Positions 9,961-20,786 of a DNA stretch of 64,000 bases are shown here, piece by piece; the stretch's first letter is position 1; every line of letters begins with the position of its first letter. The DNA lies in NCBI GenBank assembly GCA_011033025.1, contig WFMF01000148.1, positions 310,001 through 374,000 of the forward strand, given 5' to 3'. Source of the DNA: Beroe forskalii (taxonomy: Eukaryota; Ctenophora; Nuda; Beroida; Beroidae). A program made the translations under genes and the position numbers. The notes beneath the pieces are model-generated. The model was given only the letters and a program-made list of their open reading frames with translations, ran no database searches and was not told where the DNA came from.

Positions 9961-10378
9961 CTGTTCCAGGCAGTATCCTGGAACTGGGCTTTGCCCATTG
10001 AGCCCAGTTAAATCCCAATCGATGGGAATATGATTTACACAGTCTGGCTGGGTCAGGCCTCCTGTGACCCATCTAGACGAAGGGAGGTGGTACATAGCCA
10101 CCTTCGGCAGATCTCCGACTTAATATGCAGGCAAGTCTCGTCTTGCTTTTGCAGTCTGATTGATGCCATGGGCGTTGGCAGCTTGCCGGTCCAGAGAGTC
10201 CTGGACAGACTGGCTGCTCTCAGCTCAGGATATAGCCCGGCAGTCGGGTGGCTAAAACCACCCAGGAGTTCACACCCTTGGCCTAGCGTATTAGGGATAG
10301 TCTCTATGCTCAGCATGGCTGCCACCGGCCTGGTCGATTAAACCGACCTTGGCCTTTCTACTAAGACTAAGACTAGGG
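9960..10378. repeat. GC-richer block, possible short retroposon
   Basis: A block of distinct composition. It begins with a hairpin (ACTGGGC, loop, GCCCAGT) and ends with a short tandem tail (ACTAAGACTAAGACTA) near 10360-10375, the kind of tail seen on some SINEs and LINEs. Both strands have open frames of about 90-100 codons with no recognisable domain. I cannot place it in a family. Confidence 0.35.
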
Positions 10379-10980
10379 GTTATATTTTTAACGTTACAAA
10401 CTGGCAACACACCACTTATTGAATAAACTAACTTGGTACGTTGTGTCAACTGTCACTCTGCATGGAGTTTTTGAATAGATATTTTTCTCAAACTTGACAG
10501 TTGAACAGTGGTGCAAGGTGTGAGTGTTTGATTACATAATTGAAAATTTGGTGTTCCTCCAAAATGATCAATCACTACAAGCATTATTGAATTACAAGTG
10601 ATTGAAATATTGCAAATGTCAATCACTCAGTATGATATTGTTTGAAGTTGAATGTATTATATTGTCCAAATGCATATGAAAAAGTAAAACTATTGATGAG
10701 GAAATTTGAGGGTTATCAATCTCACAAGAAATGTATCAACATCCTCATATATAGGACTATTTAGCAAATGATTATGGCAGCTTTCAGGTAACGTTCCATC
10801 CACATTCCACTATAACTATACTTTTAAACAGGAAACCAAACCATCATGATTCTTTTAATCCATAAGATTCACTTTCACTTACGATTCACAATTCAGATAA
10901 ACCTAAATCTTGGCTTTATAATCACATTTGTCGTAATAGCATGCAATGGCCTGTATGATTCAGTTATAATTCATCATAAC

Positions 10981-11064
10981 TCATGTTGGAGTTCAAGTAT
11001 GGAGTTGGAGAAAAGTCTTGCAGATTGATGTCTTGAAGAAAGTTTTCTTTTTAATTCAAATATG
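10981..11064 (+). repeat. Direct repeat, left copy (about 84 bp)
   Basis: Nearly identical to 15673-15760, in the same orientation. Both contain GTTGGAGTTCAAGTA, GTCTTGCAGATTGATGTCTT and TTTTAATTCAAATATG. The two copies bracket the hAT transposon but lie outside its target duplication, so the duplication is separate from that insertion. Confidence 0.85.
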
Positions 11065-11251
11065 TTTTAACCCTGATTTTCAGGAGAAGCATCTCTCAAG
11101 ATGGAGTATTGGATCAGGATGCATGCCACTTCTCATTAATTTATTAATGTGCAACGTAAAAGGACACAAATAACCCGGATCCATCCACCGGTCCTCTACT
11201 CCTCTTCACTAAGTTTGTTGCTTAATTTCTTGATGCTTGGAGTACATTCAT

Positions 11252-14200
11252 CATGCATGGCGGAAGCACGGGGGCCAAGGGGCCTTGGCCCCCACAATTT
11301 TTGGAGGACAGGGGCCGAGATGCTCTTTGGCCCCCACAATAATTTGGAAAGATTTGCCACGATTTGGAAAGATTTGCCACGTTACCACTTTATTATAATA
11401 AGGTACATCGTCACATTAGCTTGCGCAGTGATGAATAAACGTCAGATAAACCAATTTGTGGGATGAAATAAAAACAAACGTAGGAATCGAGCCCAATTAG
11501 CAAATTTCATTGTCCATCATATGATGCAATAAGCTGGAATAATCAAGTTACCGGCTCATCGAAAGGCAGAAACATGACCTCCAACGGCTTTGACTTGAAA
11601 TTTACCCTCTCAAGCTTCTCAAGAGTGTGTCTATCAAAACATGCCAATGATGTGCTGTCAATTACAGCACTTGAAATTGCTAATATACAACTCTCACAGT
11701 GAATTAACCCTCTCTGCAACCTACATTCTTGATATGCGAATTCATATCAGTTAATTTGCCAATTTGATTTATCTTGATCGATTGCAACTCTGCCATGCCT
11801 GCTGATATACGGGCGTTTTTCAAAGGCCCTTCGACTGTGCAGCCAGCAACCCCGTCATTACCTCTGACACCATCCTTATCACCACCTTCTTCACCTTCTA
11901 GTTCAACGTCGTCCAACAGTACCTGTAGTCAGTCTACTGTCTCTGTCGTCTCTGAGCCTGATCGAATTGTGATAGATGACGAACCTGCTGCTTCCTTTGC
12001 AAAACACTGTTCACTTGAATGCTGCAATCTGTTGACAAATTCTGCATTTCGTTATCACTTTGAAAAGTCAGCAACTGAGCAAGTTGAGTACCACACTGAC
12101 GGCCGAGTCAAAAGAAAACGTTTCTTTCACTGTGAATGGTTGAGTGAATTCAGTTGGCTAGTTCTTTGTAAAACATCACACACTGCTTTCTGCCAGATCT
12201 GTCGCTTTGCAGTTGCTCGAAATTTGCCAAGCTTCTCTAAGAAGGGGGACCCCGCATTCATTGACTCTGGATTTTCCAACTGGAAGAAAGGAAAGGAGAG
12301 ACTTAAGTCACACGATAGCTCTGAGTTCCATCGGGAATGCAAATTGAAGGTTAGCCATTTCATGAGAGCTGCCCCAATAAGTCATCAGATAAGTGACAAC
12401 CTGAAAAAGACTCAGAAACTTCGAGCAGAATGTCTGATTGAGCAGCTTGAATGCATCAAATTACTCGCCAGAAATGGACAGGCCTTTCGTAATGTTCAGG
12501 AGGAGGAGGGCAATTTGGCTCAACAGTTGGCAAACTCTGCTCGCCACATACCATTCATGCGAACTTATTTGAAAGAGAGCCACTACACTTCCCATGACAT
12601 TGTATCAGAAATGATTGCCCTGATGTAAAGAGACGTAGTTGGGGACATCGTGTCAGACATCAAGAAAGCAGAGCTGTTCTCTATCATCGTAGATGAAACT
12701 GCAGATATAACACGTGAGTGGTTTAAATACCTATTAGACTCATAAAAATCATCAAATGATTTGGTTTCTGTATTGAATATTGATATTTTCTTGTCCAAAC
12801 GTGGTTGGTAGGCAGGTTGTGATTTCTTTTTTTCCGCTTAAACTTCAATATACCTATTCATAACAGGAAAAGAACAGCTGGCTCCTGTAGTCCGATTTGT
12901 AGATGATGACTACAATGTGCGAGAAGAGCTGCTGGGTCTCCACCACGTTGAACAGTGTGATGCAGAGTCTCTTTTCACAACTATCAAGAATCTTCTTCTC
13001 AGCTTGGACATTGACATCCAGAATATCAGGTATCTATGATGCTTATTTTGTCATGGACTTTCCACACATTTCATGATAATGATATCAGATCTATAGATTC
13101 GACAATGTAAACACCAGACACCAATAGTACTTATTTTTCATGTTTGAAAACGACAGAAGAGATGACATTTCCATATTAATCACTTCGCTTTTTTTCAATT
13201 GATGGGAGCGATTTAAGACCAATTACCATTTTCTATTTCAACAGAGGACAAGCTTACGATGGTGCTAGTGTACTCCAAGGCAAGCACACAGGCGTTGCGA
13301 AACGCATTCGTGATGTCAACGAGAAGGCTCTATCAATCCACTGCTTAAACCACAGCCTCAACCTGATACTACAGGAGGCAGCGGGAGTGAACACGATCAT
13401 AAGCACAGCCCTCTCCACAGTTCAACAAATCTGTAATATTATACGCAACTCTCCAAAGAGGTAAGAAATCTAAATACTCTTTTAATCTTTTTTAAATAGT
13501 TATAGGATATGGAAATATATAGGAGATTAATTGTCAACACTTTTCTCAATTTATATAGTGCAGTGGCCTCCTGAATCTGGGATATGTTATTTCCGACCGA
13601 ATCGTGTCCGATGAAGTAGTTGGTTATTACAATCAGCCTATTTCGAGTGTGCTTCAAGGCGTGAACAAATTTGTATTAGCACATTTCCATTTTCCAGCCA
13701 TGTTCTAAGCAAAAAACCATTGAATGCTGATGATGATGAATCAATCTCACGACTACATAATTCCTGCATTCCATTGTGACCATTGCTCAATTGATGTCAT
13801 GACATGTCGTTCTTCTCAGGCTCGCAGTGTTCAACAACATGCAAAGTGGTAAAACAGATCATACTTCCACCACATCAATCAAGCCCTTATGTCCAACACG
13901 CTGGACATGCCGTGACGCCGTGTATCATCTCTCGAGAGCATCATTAAGAACTATGAAGCTGTAATTGGCACCCTTGAATGGGTATGTAACTCTGGGGACA
14001 AGAAAAGTGAGGGTTACAAGCAAGCACCTGGTCTCCTGGCCCTTATGGACAAATTCTCAACATATTTTGGCTTGCAGATGTCTCTTGCTTTATTTGCTCC
14101 AATTGAAAACTTTGCTAAAGCTTTGCAAGCAAAAGACATCACTGCACAGGCGGTCATGAGCATCAAAAAGTCTTTGATCCGTCATCTAACAGATATGCGT

Positions 14201-15527
14201 TCACCTGCGGCATTTGCATCAATTTTCGAGAAAACAGCGGCTTCTAGTGAGGAACTAGGATTGGGATCACCTGAAGATTCTCTCCCTCGTCAACGAAAGG
14301 CACCCAAGAAACTTGATTCGTATTTGAGGGTAGATGGTTGTGCTTCTTCTCGGAGAAATGAATTCAGTGGTGCAGAGCAATACTTTAGGCAGGCCTACTT
14401 CGAGATAATAGATCTCATCGTCAAGCAACTCGATTCTAGGTTTGATCAGGAGACACTGCATCATATCTGCAACTTGGAGGATTTAATCCTCAGCTCATTA
14501 GCTGGAAAAGAAGAATCACCCCCATCTGCAGCTGAATTGGAAGAAAAGTTCCCATTATTAAGCGGTGATATTGATTTCTCTGAGCTAGCCAAGGAACTCC
14601 CACTGCTACCATCGGCGTTTAAAGCTAACTTTCCCCACATTAAATCTTTAACGTCAGTAGAAACTGTGATAGAATTCATGAAATTGAGTGGCATGAAAAC
14701 AGTTTTTTCTCAGTTTCATATCCTTCTCAAACTTTATCTTGTTTTACCAATGAGTAATGCTTCATCAGAACGTGCATTTTCGACTCTAAGACGGGTCAAA
14801 AACTATTTAAGGAATCGGCTGACTCAGATGCACCTGAATCACGTGATAATGCTCCACGCTCATAAGGACCTTACTTCAAAACTAGATGTGTATAAAATAG
14901 CACGACAGTTTGTGGGTAGAAATGAACGTAGGAAGCATTTTTTCGGAGTTTTGTAATGATTCTATAAAGTATAAGTGTATTACATTTCATGATTGGTTCA
15001 GTATTGAATATTGATTTGTAGGTATGGGATGCAACGCTCATTATGTGCGTTTGTGTTTTATCTTTATCACTGATTTATTGAGAGATATGTGAATATTTTC
15101 AATGATGTTGTGAACGTGATGTTGCTCACCTATTTATTATGCAGTACTATATCCCACACCTTCATAAATTTTTCGATCATGTTAATTCCAGTCTTTTATG
15201 GTTATTGATTACATAGTCTGTATCTTGATTACAATCGAAATGATCTCATCAACCATTGATCACATGTCAAACGAACCCAATATTAAATATACACCATTTG
15301 CAATGCGCAATGAACAGCAAACAAATTCGGTTATTTGGCTTTTCTAAAAACTTCTAAAAACTTTACCGTCTAGTTAAGAACCTTGTTTGGTGTATTTTGT
15401 AGGATTTGACATTTAAAATGCATAATCGCTAATTGGATAATTGAATTATTGAATTTGGTAAATTTTTTACTAAAAAATTTGCCCAAAATTCGGCCCCCAC
15501 AATAATTTTCATCTTCCGCCATGGCTG
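11252..15527 (+). mobile_element. hAT-superfamily DNA transposon, complete ends
   Basis: Terminal inverted repeats are CATGCATGGCGGAAG (left) and, in complement, CAGCCATGGCGGAAG (right), 13 of 15 matching. The flanking octamer ACATTCAT is present on both sides (11244-11251 and 15528-15535), the 8-bp duplication expected of hAT insertions. Both subterminal regions contain a GGGGGCC segment near the run CCCCCACAAT. Inside is a split transposase gene on the plus strand (11795-14956). The perfect duplication and largely open exons point to a recent insertion. Confidence 0.93.
11795..14956 (+). pseudogene. hAT transposase (TTF-type/ZMYM1-like), 4 exons, broken twice
   Basis: Cut-and-paste transposase. 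Exons by phase are 11795-12713, 12867-13029, 13245-13460 and 13820-14956. I chose the ATG at 11795 because the frame opens slightly upstream without an ATG. A TTF-type zinc-finger region comes first (Cys residues around 12010-12030 and 12160-12200, with WLVLCKTSHTAFCQICR). The DDE core signature VDETADIT spans the exon 1 end. GQAYDGASVLQG and IHCLNHSLNLIL follow in exon 3. The C-terminal hAT dimerisation region is SNASSERAFSTLRRVKNYLR near 14755-14815. Defects: an in-frame TAA at 12626-12628, and a 2-nt frameshift near 13921-13926. Otherwise the protein reads through, so the copy is only recently dead, unless the stop is a sequencing error. Confidence 0.88.
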
Positions 15528-15672
15528 ACATTCATAGACCAAAGAGCACAAGTTTCAGTTTAAACACCCCGAAAGCTGAGGTAGGTATTGGACTGAAGAT
15601 GCCTGCACACCACTCATCTTGGTGTGACTCATTTAGATCCTGCTGCTCTCTACATCGCATTACCTAAAGGGA

Positions 15673-15760
15673 TCATGTTGGAGTTCAAGTACGGAGTTGG
15701 ATCGAGAAAAGTCTTGCAGATTGATGTCTTGAAGAAAGTTTTCTTTTTAATTCAAATATG
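15673..15760 (+). repeat. Direct repeat, right copy
   Basis: Partner of 10981-11064. It carries a 4-nt insertion (ATCG) relative to the left copy and otherwise differs at very few positions. Confidence 0.85.
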
Positions 15761-16228
15761 AGAGCAAGAACGTGTGAAAATAGAAAAAATTGTATTAATA
15801 TTCAACTCAAACAATAATATAATATAATATAACATTTTTGACATGATATCAACTCGAATATTCAACCCAGTCTCGAGAAAATTTTGTCAATAATTTAAAG
15901 TACCCTTAGGTCTAGGCACCCACATTTGTTGCTTTCACAATATACAATACATTAATAAATGCAATTTACAAATATAAATAAATTAAAAGCTGATTTACAG
16001 ATAACATAATGCTAGTTAATGCTTTGAAACCTATTAATAGATAGCAACAGGACATGCTAACAAAGGTAAAACATGTTAATGAGAAATAGGTGATGAAAAT
16101 TTTAAAAACGTTTACCTGCAGAAATAAAACAATACAACAACTGGAATTCTAAATTACTAAAAATCCTGATATAAAAAAATAAGAACAGATTAGTTTGCAG
16201 GGCAAATTGAACATAACAAAAAAATAAC

Positions 16229-17350
16229 TTAAGCTGATTCTTTGGTTTTGATATTAATTCCTTTCTTCTTTGCTATAAAAGGATTATCCATTAGAAATTC
16301 ATTAAACTTTTCCTTGTTATATAAGTAGTTACAACCTTCTATTTTATCAATTATCAAATCAGATACTTCCCAGAAATTGTGTTCAGAGCTTATTTTACTG
16401 TCATTCTTGAAACTTTCTAAATTATATTTGAAATCATTAACATTCTTAGAGTTCTTCACATAGACAGGTAACTTATTCCAATAGTTTCTAATTCGCTCAG
16501 GAAGGAATGCAGATCTCAATTTACAAATGTTCTGGTTACGATTCTTACCTCTACTAATGATGTTGAGACCAGACCTACTAAGTTTGAAGAGGTCCTTTCC
16601 ATAATCAACTTGATTATTCAAAATTTTAAAAGTTTCTATCAAATCACCACGAATACGTCGCTCTCCTAAAGTAGTTAATTTCATGATTTCCAGTCTCTTG
16701 CTGTAGGGTAACATACCAATGCCATTGCACAAACGGGTAAAACGACGCTGAATTGCCTCCAGCTGCAAAATCAATGACCAGTTACCATGGCAAGCAACTG
16801 GATTCCAGATGTTAACACAGTATTCTAACTTAGGTCTTATGATACTCTTATAAATACTACATAGGATTCCAGGATCTCTTTCAATAATATTTAGATACCC
16901 ATCCAATAGTTCTGTTGGCAGCTTTAAGACAAGAATAAATGTTTTGCTTCCAGTTCAAATCAGAGGTGACAAACATACCTAGATCTTTCTCTTCTAAAAC
17001 AGAGCTAAGTAATTTTCCATCGAGAAAATAGTTGTTCAGACCATTATCATTGAAGTTAAGGTGCATGACCTTACACTTTTCTATATTAAATTTTAGAAGC
17101 CAAGTTGACTCCCAACTCTCCAAAAAGCATTCAAATCATTACATACTTCAGATTTATTGTTTGCATCAGCAATAAGTTTAAGATCATCAGCAAAGAGTTT
17201 AATGACATTCTTAACAATTCCTGGTAGATCATTGATGAACAATACAAATAATAAGGGCCCCAAGACAGAGCCTTGTGGGACACCTGACAAGACAGCTCTC
17301 AGTGAGGAATAATTTCCTCTGACACTAGTTCGTATTGATCTACCAGTCAA
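16229..17350 (-). pseudogene. LINE B reverse transcriptase, frameshifted
   Basis: Three overlapping frames (17350-17093, 17123-16881 and 16906-16229) together cover the RT palm to the C-terminus. The palm has VPQGSVLGP followed by FADDLKLIAD, which holds the catalytic Asp pair. The remainder matches the copy-A frame almost residue for residue. Two small indels separate the frames. It cannot make a full RT as it stands. Confidence 0.85.
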
Positions 17351-17850
17351 AAAAAATCTCTTATAATACCTAAAGTGTTACCCTTGATGCCATAATTTTG
17401 CAGCTTGGTCAGGAGCCTGTAGTGGAACAGTGTCGAAGGCTTTCCAGAAGTCAAAATACAAAATATCTACAGGACATCCAGACTCAAGCATATTCATTAC
17501 AGCATCAACAGTTTCTAACAAATTAGACACACAGGATTTCCCATTAACAAATCCATGCTGATCAGCACTAATTTTGTCTTTTAGGAAACTTAATATATGT
17601 TTTGAATCAACTTTTCATAAATTTTGCATAGTACACTAGTCAAGAAACAGGTCTATAAATTGAGTGGTTCTAATTTAGACTCTTTCTTATGCAGAGCAAC
17701 ATTTGCCATTTTCCATAACTTAGGGATACATTCCTCCTTGGCACTAATTACAAAAAGTAGTAAGACATTTGATAAAACTAGACTTTCATTAGAGATTTAC
17801 AGTTTATTTAAACATTATCAGGACCAAAGCTTTATAGATATCAGACTGAT

Positions 17851-18390
17851 TTAAGTTCTGTATACATCAGATTCATCAAAAATTAGATTGCTAATTGATT
17901 CTTCACAATCATTGAAACAATTCTGAGGCAAGGGACCAAGAGGCTCTCTCACAAAAACAGAACTAAAAGCATTAGCAAGACATTCTGCAGTCTCAGCATC
18001 ATTCTCAGTTAATGTCCCATTTTCTTGCCTTAGAACAGTCACCATTGACTTAACAGTCTGTCTACTTCGCAGGTAAGAATAAAAAGCTTTTGAATTGTGC
18101 TTCAAATCATTTGTTATTAATTTCTCGTACTTCCTTTTAGATTTGTTCTCAACTTCCTTGACAAGATTTTGCTTGGATAATGCATAGCTTAAACTTTCAG
18201 TTGATGGACTAGCATCAAAGCTAGCCCAAGCCAAATTTTTAGCCTTAATGGCTCGTTTATAGCTAGAATTAATCCATGGCATGTTGGAGTTATCAGTTTT
18301 GTTACCTCTCACATGGGCAACAGGTGGAATCATATCTGTAATTTTAAGTAACTTGCCATGGATTTCATTCCAAGCTTCCTCAATAGACAT
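17851..18390 (-). pseudogene. LINE B ORF2 inter-domain (endonuclease-RT linker) fragment
   Basis: 179 codons open, with the pre-RT region typical of CR1/jockey-like ORF2: MPWINSSYKRAIKAKNLAW near residue 38, then KSKRKYEKLITNDLKHNSKA and a YLRSRQ motif. Lies directly upstream of the broken RT and downstream of the endonuclease remnants. Confidence 0.75.
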
Positions 18391-19229
18391 TTTTCTAAAT
18401 TACTATTAAAGTCCCAGCTAATTTCTTTTGATAAGTTAATAATATCTGACAAACTATACTTAGCCCAGTTTCTCTTCACATCATCATTTTCATGGCTATT
18501 AAACATTATTTGGATATTGAAAGATCACTCTTGTCTGATATTATTTGAAACTCATGATCAGTGAGTCCTCAGATAAAAATACTGATCTAAAATGTTTTTA
18601 TTTTCTCACATTTCACTGGTAACTGTAATTTTAGTAACATAATTTCATTCAACTTCCTCAATAGTATTTTTTTAAATTACTATGTATGAATTTCTTTGAT
18701 AAATTAATGCTCTGAAAACTAATTGATCTCTGTTCATTTTTCAACTGATTACTTGATAGGCCCATATTAAGTGTATTATTGATATCCAATTAGACTACAT
18801 TAAACTCACGGACAATTGGAATGGTACTTTCTTGAATATTTGTCGCCACTTTTTCAGTATCCTTGATTGACCTGCTTCTGTAATTTCTAAGTAATTTTGC
18901 TGGAAATGAGAATTTTTGAGCATCATTCAGAGACATTGAAACATTAGGACATTCAAACCCAAATAGTAATTTTCCTATATTTTGACTTTGCTAGAGAAGT
19001 ACAGAAAAAGAATTTGAGCATCATTCAGGGAGCATTGAACGGCTTTTTCAACAACAGATAGATTATCAGTAGAATCTATTCCTTTGTATTACTTAGATTA
19101 TCCCTTTGTCCCTTTGTCACTGGTATTCTTTCCATTCTTAGTCCTGTAAGTTTGAATCTCTGCTAGTTCCTGCAAATAAATTAAAAACCCGAACGAATTT
19201 TGCTTCTTCAAATTCATCAAAAAGTGACC

Positions 19230-20600
19230 AGTAAAGATAATAAACTTCTTTAATTCTTTAACACACCAACAGCCATTTTTTCCAAAAGTCCTTCATTAGT
19301 GTAATCCCCAAAGCTTTTTTTACATTTTTGGGTTTTGATCTGATCCCCTGTTTTGTGCTTTTGGTGGGTCTTTTCTGCAGTTTCTTTTTTCTTTTTCTGG
19401 AAAAAAAGGGTCAGGGCTCCTTTATAGACTTCGACCCCAAAAACCCCTTTTCCCTTCCATTTGTGCAAATTTTATGATTCCCCTGATTTCCATGACAAAC
19501 CCAAAGGGGCTTGGAAAATTCCATTTCCCGTGTCCCCCACCACCTAAAAAATTAACAATCATTTGGGGTTCCTCGCTTTCAAACAAAAATCAAATGGCCT
19601 TCTCCCCCCCCTTATGCTTTAGGGGCTTTAAATCAAACATTTTTTTTTCTCCCCTTTTTAACTTTCACATTGATAGTTTGGATTCAAACCCTGACTGGGC
19701 TTGGCCAATAAATTCCCGTTTTGGGGTTTTAAGCACGCAAGCTCTTCTTTCTTATTTCTTTGAGTTTGCCAAAACAATATCCTTTACTTTAAAATTCCTC
19801 TCTTAGATTTGGTCCCCTCATATGTTCTGAGACTTTGATTTGTTTATCTGATCCATATTGGGGCTTAACGCTGAAACACCACCCGTTTCAAATAACCTTT
19901 TCAACCAGGGGACAGACCATGAGTTCAAATTTTAAATGGGAGGGTACAGTTCCAAAGTTATACCCTTTAAAACCTTTCCAAAAAAAGACCCCACACAGGG
20001 CCATTGCTATCTTCTCCTTGTTTTCTTTTTGCTTGGGGTTTTTTTGGGATGGAGGGGGCCAGTTTCCCTCCCCGGCAGCGTCGTCACCATTTTTCAAAAT
20101 AAAATCAGATAAATTTACTATTTTTGCCCGCATGGGTTTGCATATTTCTGTGGGGATGAAGCAAAATTTCGTAAAATACATAAATCGCAAATCTGAAAAT
20201 GAAAAAAAAATTGATGGGGGGCTGATGGCAAACGTTGTGTTTAAAAATTTTGGATATTGATGGTGAGTTGGTTTTAGTCAAATTTTTGGGGACTGTCTGA
20301 GCACTTTTGGGCCTATTTGGTAAATTCCCAGTGTTTTAAAAAAATCCGAGGGGCATGACTTTTGGGTAATTTTAAAATTGGAATCTAAAATTTATTTCCG
20401 TTTGCCCCTTTCCAAGATCAAAATCGTACATTTTTTTCAACTGCCCCGCCCGTTTTTTTAAAAAACGCACAAAACCGACCCCACAAAAACAAATTTTATG
20501 GCTATAAAGTTGAAGGGAAATATAAAATTTCCTAATTTAATTTCATATTCTTAAATAAATTTTTTTTTTCTTGGGCCCCGCACCCAAATCTCCTAAAAAT
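19230..20600. other. Low-accuracy-looking sequence over a LINE
   Basis: Alignable to LINE C (25340-25715 and 29005-29245) but riddled with changes that lengthen runs of A, T, G or C, for example CCCCCCC and GGGGGCC where the better copy has mixed bases. About 20140-20786 continues in the same style with no recognisable content. Confidence 0.6.
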
Positions 20601-20786
20601 TTTTTGTTCACATAAAATTGTTTAAAGGGATTTTCACACTCCCCTTTGAACTGGAACCTTTGTTTACAAATTCATCTTTTGCTGTGCAAGATTTTTGCCC
20701 GATAGCAGTCTAAATGGATTATAAAGTCAAAAACTTCAGGTAAAATTTACGATGGTGGCTGAATTCCTCAATTGAAATTCTTTAAG

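Larger units (their letters stand above)
15812..20140 (-). mobile_element. LINE copy B (PHD-ORF1 family)
   Basis: Non-LTR retrotransposon read on the minus strand. The 3' UTR (15812-16228) and RT C-terminus (16229-17123) are near-identical to copy A. The RT core lies at 17093-17350 (SGVPQGSVLGPLLFVLFINDL region plus FADD) and a linker region at 17851-18390. Endonuclease remnants lie at about 18550-19300, and ORF1 remnants including the PHD region at about 19470-20080. The ORFs are broken by frameshifts: near 16890, near 17110, and between 17350 and 17850, where DFWKAFDTVP is still readable. The 19.2-20.1 kb part is heavily corrupted toward homopolymer runs compared with LINE C and LINE E. Confidence 0.85.

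Noticed and set aside
10030..10341. 103-codon frame, with an overlapping frame on the other strand
   Set aside because: No domain recognised, both strands open, and the block looks like a short repeat with a simple tail.
19474..20260. Frames of 100-141 codons
   Set aside because: They fall in the corrupted LINE B region and do not match the family protein in frame.
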